Assembly: GCA_050330975.1 (NCBI GenBank)
Contig: JBHJHK010000138.1
Coordinates: 1 to 16,427, forward strand
Length of the DNA stretch: 16,427 nucleotides
Direction of reading: 5' to 3'
Source: JBHJHK01 sp050330975
GTDB taxonomy: Bacteria > Pseudomonadota > Gammaproteobacteria > Competibacterales > Competibacteraceae
The translations under genes and the position numbers were made by a program. The stretch's first letter is position 1. Each line of letters starts with the position of its first letter. Below the pieces are notes generated by a model. The model searched no databases. It was not told the DNA's origin and saw only the letters and a list, made by a program, of their open reading frames with translations. Below, one piece after another: positions 14,612 to 16,427 of this stretch.

Positions 14612-16427
14612 ATGGCGAAGTTTTTTATCGACCGCCCCAAGTTTGCCCTGGTCATCGCCATCATCATGGTCTTGGGGGGCATCATCGGCCTCAACGCCAT
14701 TCCCGTGGCGGAGTTTCCCGAGATCACCCCCCCGGTAGTCCAGGTGACGGCCAGCTACCCCGGGGCCTCGGCGGACGTGGTGGAGGAATCCGTGGCCGCC
14801 CCCATCGAGGCCCAGGTCAACGGCGTCGACGACATGCTGTACATGAGCTCCACCAGCACCAACAGCGGTGACTACACCCTCAACGTCACCTTTGCCGTGG
14901 GCACCGACCCCGACATCGCCGCGGTCAACGTCCAAAACCGGGTGGCCATCGCCACCTCCCAACTACCCCAGGAGGTGGTGGCCCAGGGGGTGGTCACCCG
15001 CAAGCAGTCCACCAGCATGCTGTTGATCATCCACCTCACCTCCCCCGACGGCAGTCGCGATGCGCTGTTTTTGAGCAACTACGCCTCCATCTACCTCCAG
15101 GACAACCTCGCCCGGCTCCCCGGGGTGGGGAGCGTATCTCAGTTTGGCGCTTTGGATTACGGCATGCGGGTGTGGCTGGACCCCGACCGTCTCACGGCGT
15201 TGTCCTTGACCACCACCGACATTGCCAACGCCATCCAACGGCAAAACCTCCAGGCGTCCGCCGGGCAGTTGGGGGCGCCTCCCTTCCAGGGCCAGACCCC
15301 CACCTTCCAATTCACCCTCCAGGCCAAGGGCCGCTTGACCACCGTGGAGGAGTTTGGCGCCATCGTCGTGCGAGCCAACACCGACGGCTCCTTTGTGCGG
15401 TTGCGGGATGTGGCCCGCATCGAATTGGGCTCCCAGGCCTACAGTTCCATCTCCAAGCTCAACGGCACCCCCGCGGCCGCCATCGCCGTCTACCAGTCCC
15501 CGGGGGCCAACGCCTTGGGGGTGGCCGAGGCCCTCTACGCCGAACTGGAGCGCCTCGAGGTGCGCTTTCCCCCGGGGGTGGAGTACCAGATCCTCTACGA
15601 CACCACCGACGCCGTGCGGGCCTCGGTCCAGGAGGTGCTCATCACCTTGTTGATGACCTTTGCCCTGGTGGTGGCGGTGACGTTTTTGTTCCTCGCCGAC
15701 TGGCGCTCGACGTTGATTCCCACCCTGGCGATCCCCGTGTCCCTCATCCGCACCTTTGCGGTGATGTATGCGGTGGGTTACTCCATGAACATGATCACCC
15801 TGTTCGCCCTGATCTTGGCCATTGGCATCGTGGTGGACGACGCCATCATCGTGGTGGAAAACGTCCAGCGGATCATGGCCGAAAAGGGCCTCGCCCCCCG
15901 GGAGGCCACCTATCAAGCCATGGCTGAGGTGACGGGGCCGGTCATCGCCACCACTTTGGTGCTGTTGGCGGTGTTTGTACCGGTGTCGTTCATGCCCGGG
16001 ATCACCGGCGAGTTGTACCGCCAGTTTTCGGTGACCATCGCCGTGGCGGTGAGTCTCTCGTCCATCAACGCCCTCACCCTGGCGCCGGCGTTGTGCCGGC
16101 TGCTCCTGAAGCCCGAATCCAGCAAACCCAAGGGGTTGTTGCTGCTGTTTTCAGGCGTTGTGGATTTGACCCGCAACGCCTATGTAGCCCTGGTGGGGGT
16201 GTTGGTGCGGGCGAGCACCCTGGCGGTGGTATTTATCGCCTTGGTGGGGGCGGGGGTGATGTATTTGTTCTCCGCCACACCGTCGGGCTTTTTGCCCATC
16301 GAGGACCGCAAGGCGTTGTTTGTCAACATCCAACTCCCCGACGGGGCCGCCTTGGGGCCCACCGAAGCGGTGGTGGACGACGAGTCAGAGCGGATCCACC
16401 AGATCCACGGGGTGTCGGATCTCATCG
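14612..16427 (+). CDS. RND efflux pump inner-membrane transporter, HAE1 (AcrB/MexB) family, 3' end missing
   Basis: The frame opens at ATG 14612, three bases after the adaptor stop, and runs off the window after about 605 codons; a full pump is about 1030-1050 aa. The start MAKFFIDRPKFALVIAI is the standard first helix. Porter-domain marks follow: FPEITPPVVQVTASYPGA, a Gly-rich SAGQLGAPP segment, PGVGSVSQFGA. The proton-relay pair is present as D409 and D410 in AIGIVVDDAIIVVENVQR on the fourth helix. TM5-6 features (PGITGELYRQFSVTIAVAV, ALTLAPALC) and TM7 (about residues 535-552) are seen before the cut. It exports hydrophobic or amphiphilic compounds, driven by the proton gradient, as a trimer with the adaptor. 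R380 (SLIRTFAVM) replaces the glycine usual there. No frameshift is seen. Confidence 0.94.
   Translation, partial: MAKFFIDRPKFALVIAIIMVLGGIIGLNAIPVAEFPEITPPVVQVTASYPGASADVVEESVAAPIEAQVNGVDDMLYMSSTSTNSGDYTLNVTFAVGTDPDIAAVNVQNRVAIATSQLPQEVVAQGVVTRKQSTSMLLIIHLTSPDGSRDALFLSNYASIYLQDNLARLPGVGSVSQFGALDYGMRVWLDPDRLTALSLTTTDIANAIQRQNLQASAGQLGAPPFQGQTPTFQFTLQAKGRLTTVEEFGAIVVRANTDGSFVRLRDVARIELGSQAYSSISKLNGTPAAAIAVYQSPGANALGVAEALYAELERLEVRFPPGVEYQILYDTTDAVRASVQEVLITLLMTFALVVAVTFLFLADWRSTLIPTLAIPVSLIRTFAVMYAVGYSMNMITLFALILAIGIVVDDAIIVVENVQRIMAEKGLAPREATYQAMAEVTGPVIATTLVLLAVFVPVSFMPGITGELYRQFSVTIAVAVSLSSINALTLAPALCRLLLKPESSKPKGLLLLFSGVVDLTRNAYVALVGVLVRASTLAVVFIALVGAGVMYLFSATPSGFLPIEDRKALFVNIQLPDGAALGPTEAVVDDESERIHQIHGVSDLI

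Noticed and set aside
14963..15916. 317-aa minus-strand open frame opposite the RND pump gene
   Set aside because: It is an antisense shadow rich in Gly and His; the plus-strand pump frame is unbroken and well supported.

Overview
The window reads as GC-rich chromosomal DNA of a gammaproteobacterium. The evidence is a DegS/AlgW-type protease, PdxY rather than PdxK, a cytosolic AmpD, and a FimX-like degenerate GGDEF/EVL protein. Genus cannot be judged from this stretch. I see no tRNA, rRNA, CRISPR array, insertion sequence or phage gene. Almost all the sequence is coding; the only gap over 300 bases is 13117-13483.

Layout. (1) 122-2490, plus strand: a Tat-exported type 1 periplasmic binding protein followed 20 nt later by a nitrilase-superfamily enzyme, probably a nitrile or amide scavenging pair. 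(2) 2565-7655: a self-contained amino-acid uptake and catabolism cassette. An Asp/Glu-racemase-family gene points left. A DadA-like FAD dehydrogenase and a complete TRAP transporter (dctP, dctQ, dctM) point right. The inferred chain is uptake by the sodium-driven TRAP system, racemisation between L and D forms, and oxidation of the D form. The composition of this block differs from the flanks (far fewer C4+ runs), so it may have been acquired. (3) 7689-9188, minus strand: a DegS-like HtrA protease and, 27 nt downstream, a small unrecognised protein with a C-terminal membrane anchor. (4) 9224-10081, plus strand: pdxY, whose 3' end overlaps ampD tail to tail by 41 bp. (5) 10041-13116, minus strand: a 792-aa protein with two pseudo-receiver domains, a degenerate GGDEF and a degenerate EAL of the EVL type, then ampD. 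(6) 13484 to the window edge, plus strand: an RND efflux operon (periplasmic adaptor, then the HAE1-type inner-membrane pump, cut off at 16427).

The most useful leads are the composition-distinct racemase/dehydrogenase/TRAP cassette, the c-di-GMP receptor-like protein with unusual architecture, the unknown tail-anchored partner of the protease gene, and a diverged direct repeat plus a 15-nt tandem repeat in the 367-bp region between the c-di-GMP gene and the RND operon. I found no clear sign of a wholly new multi-gene system; the gene families are mostly well known and the novelty lies in combinations and details.
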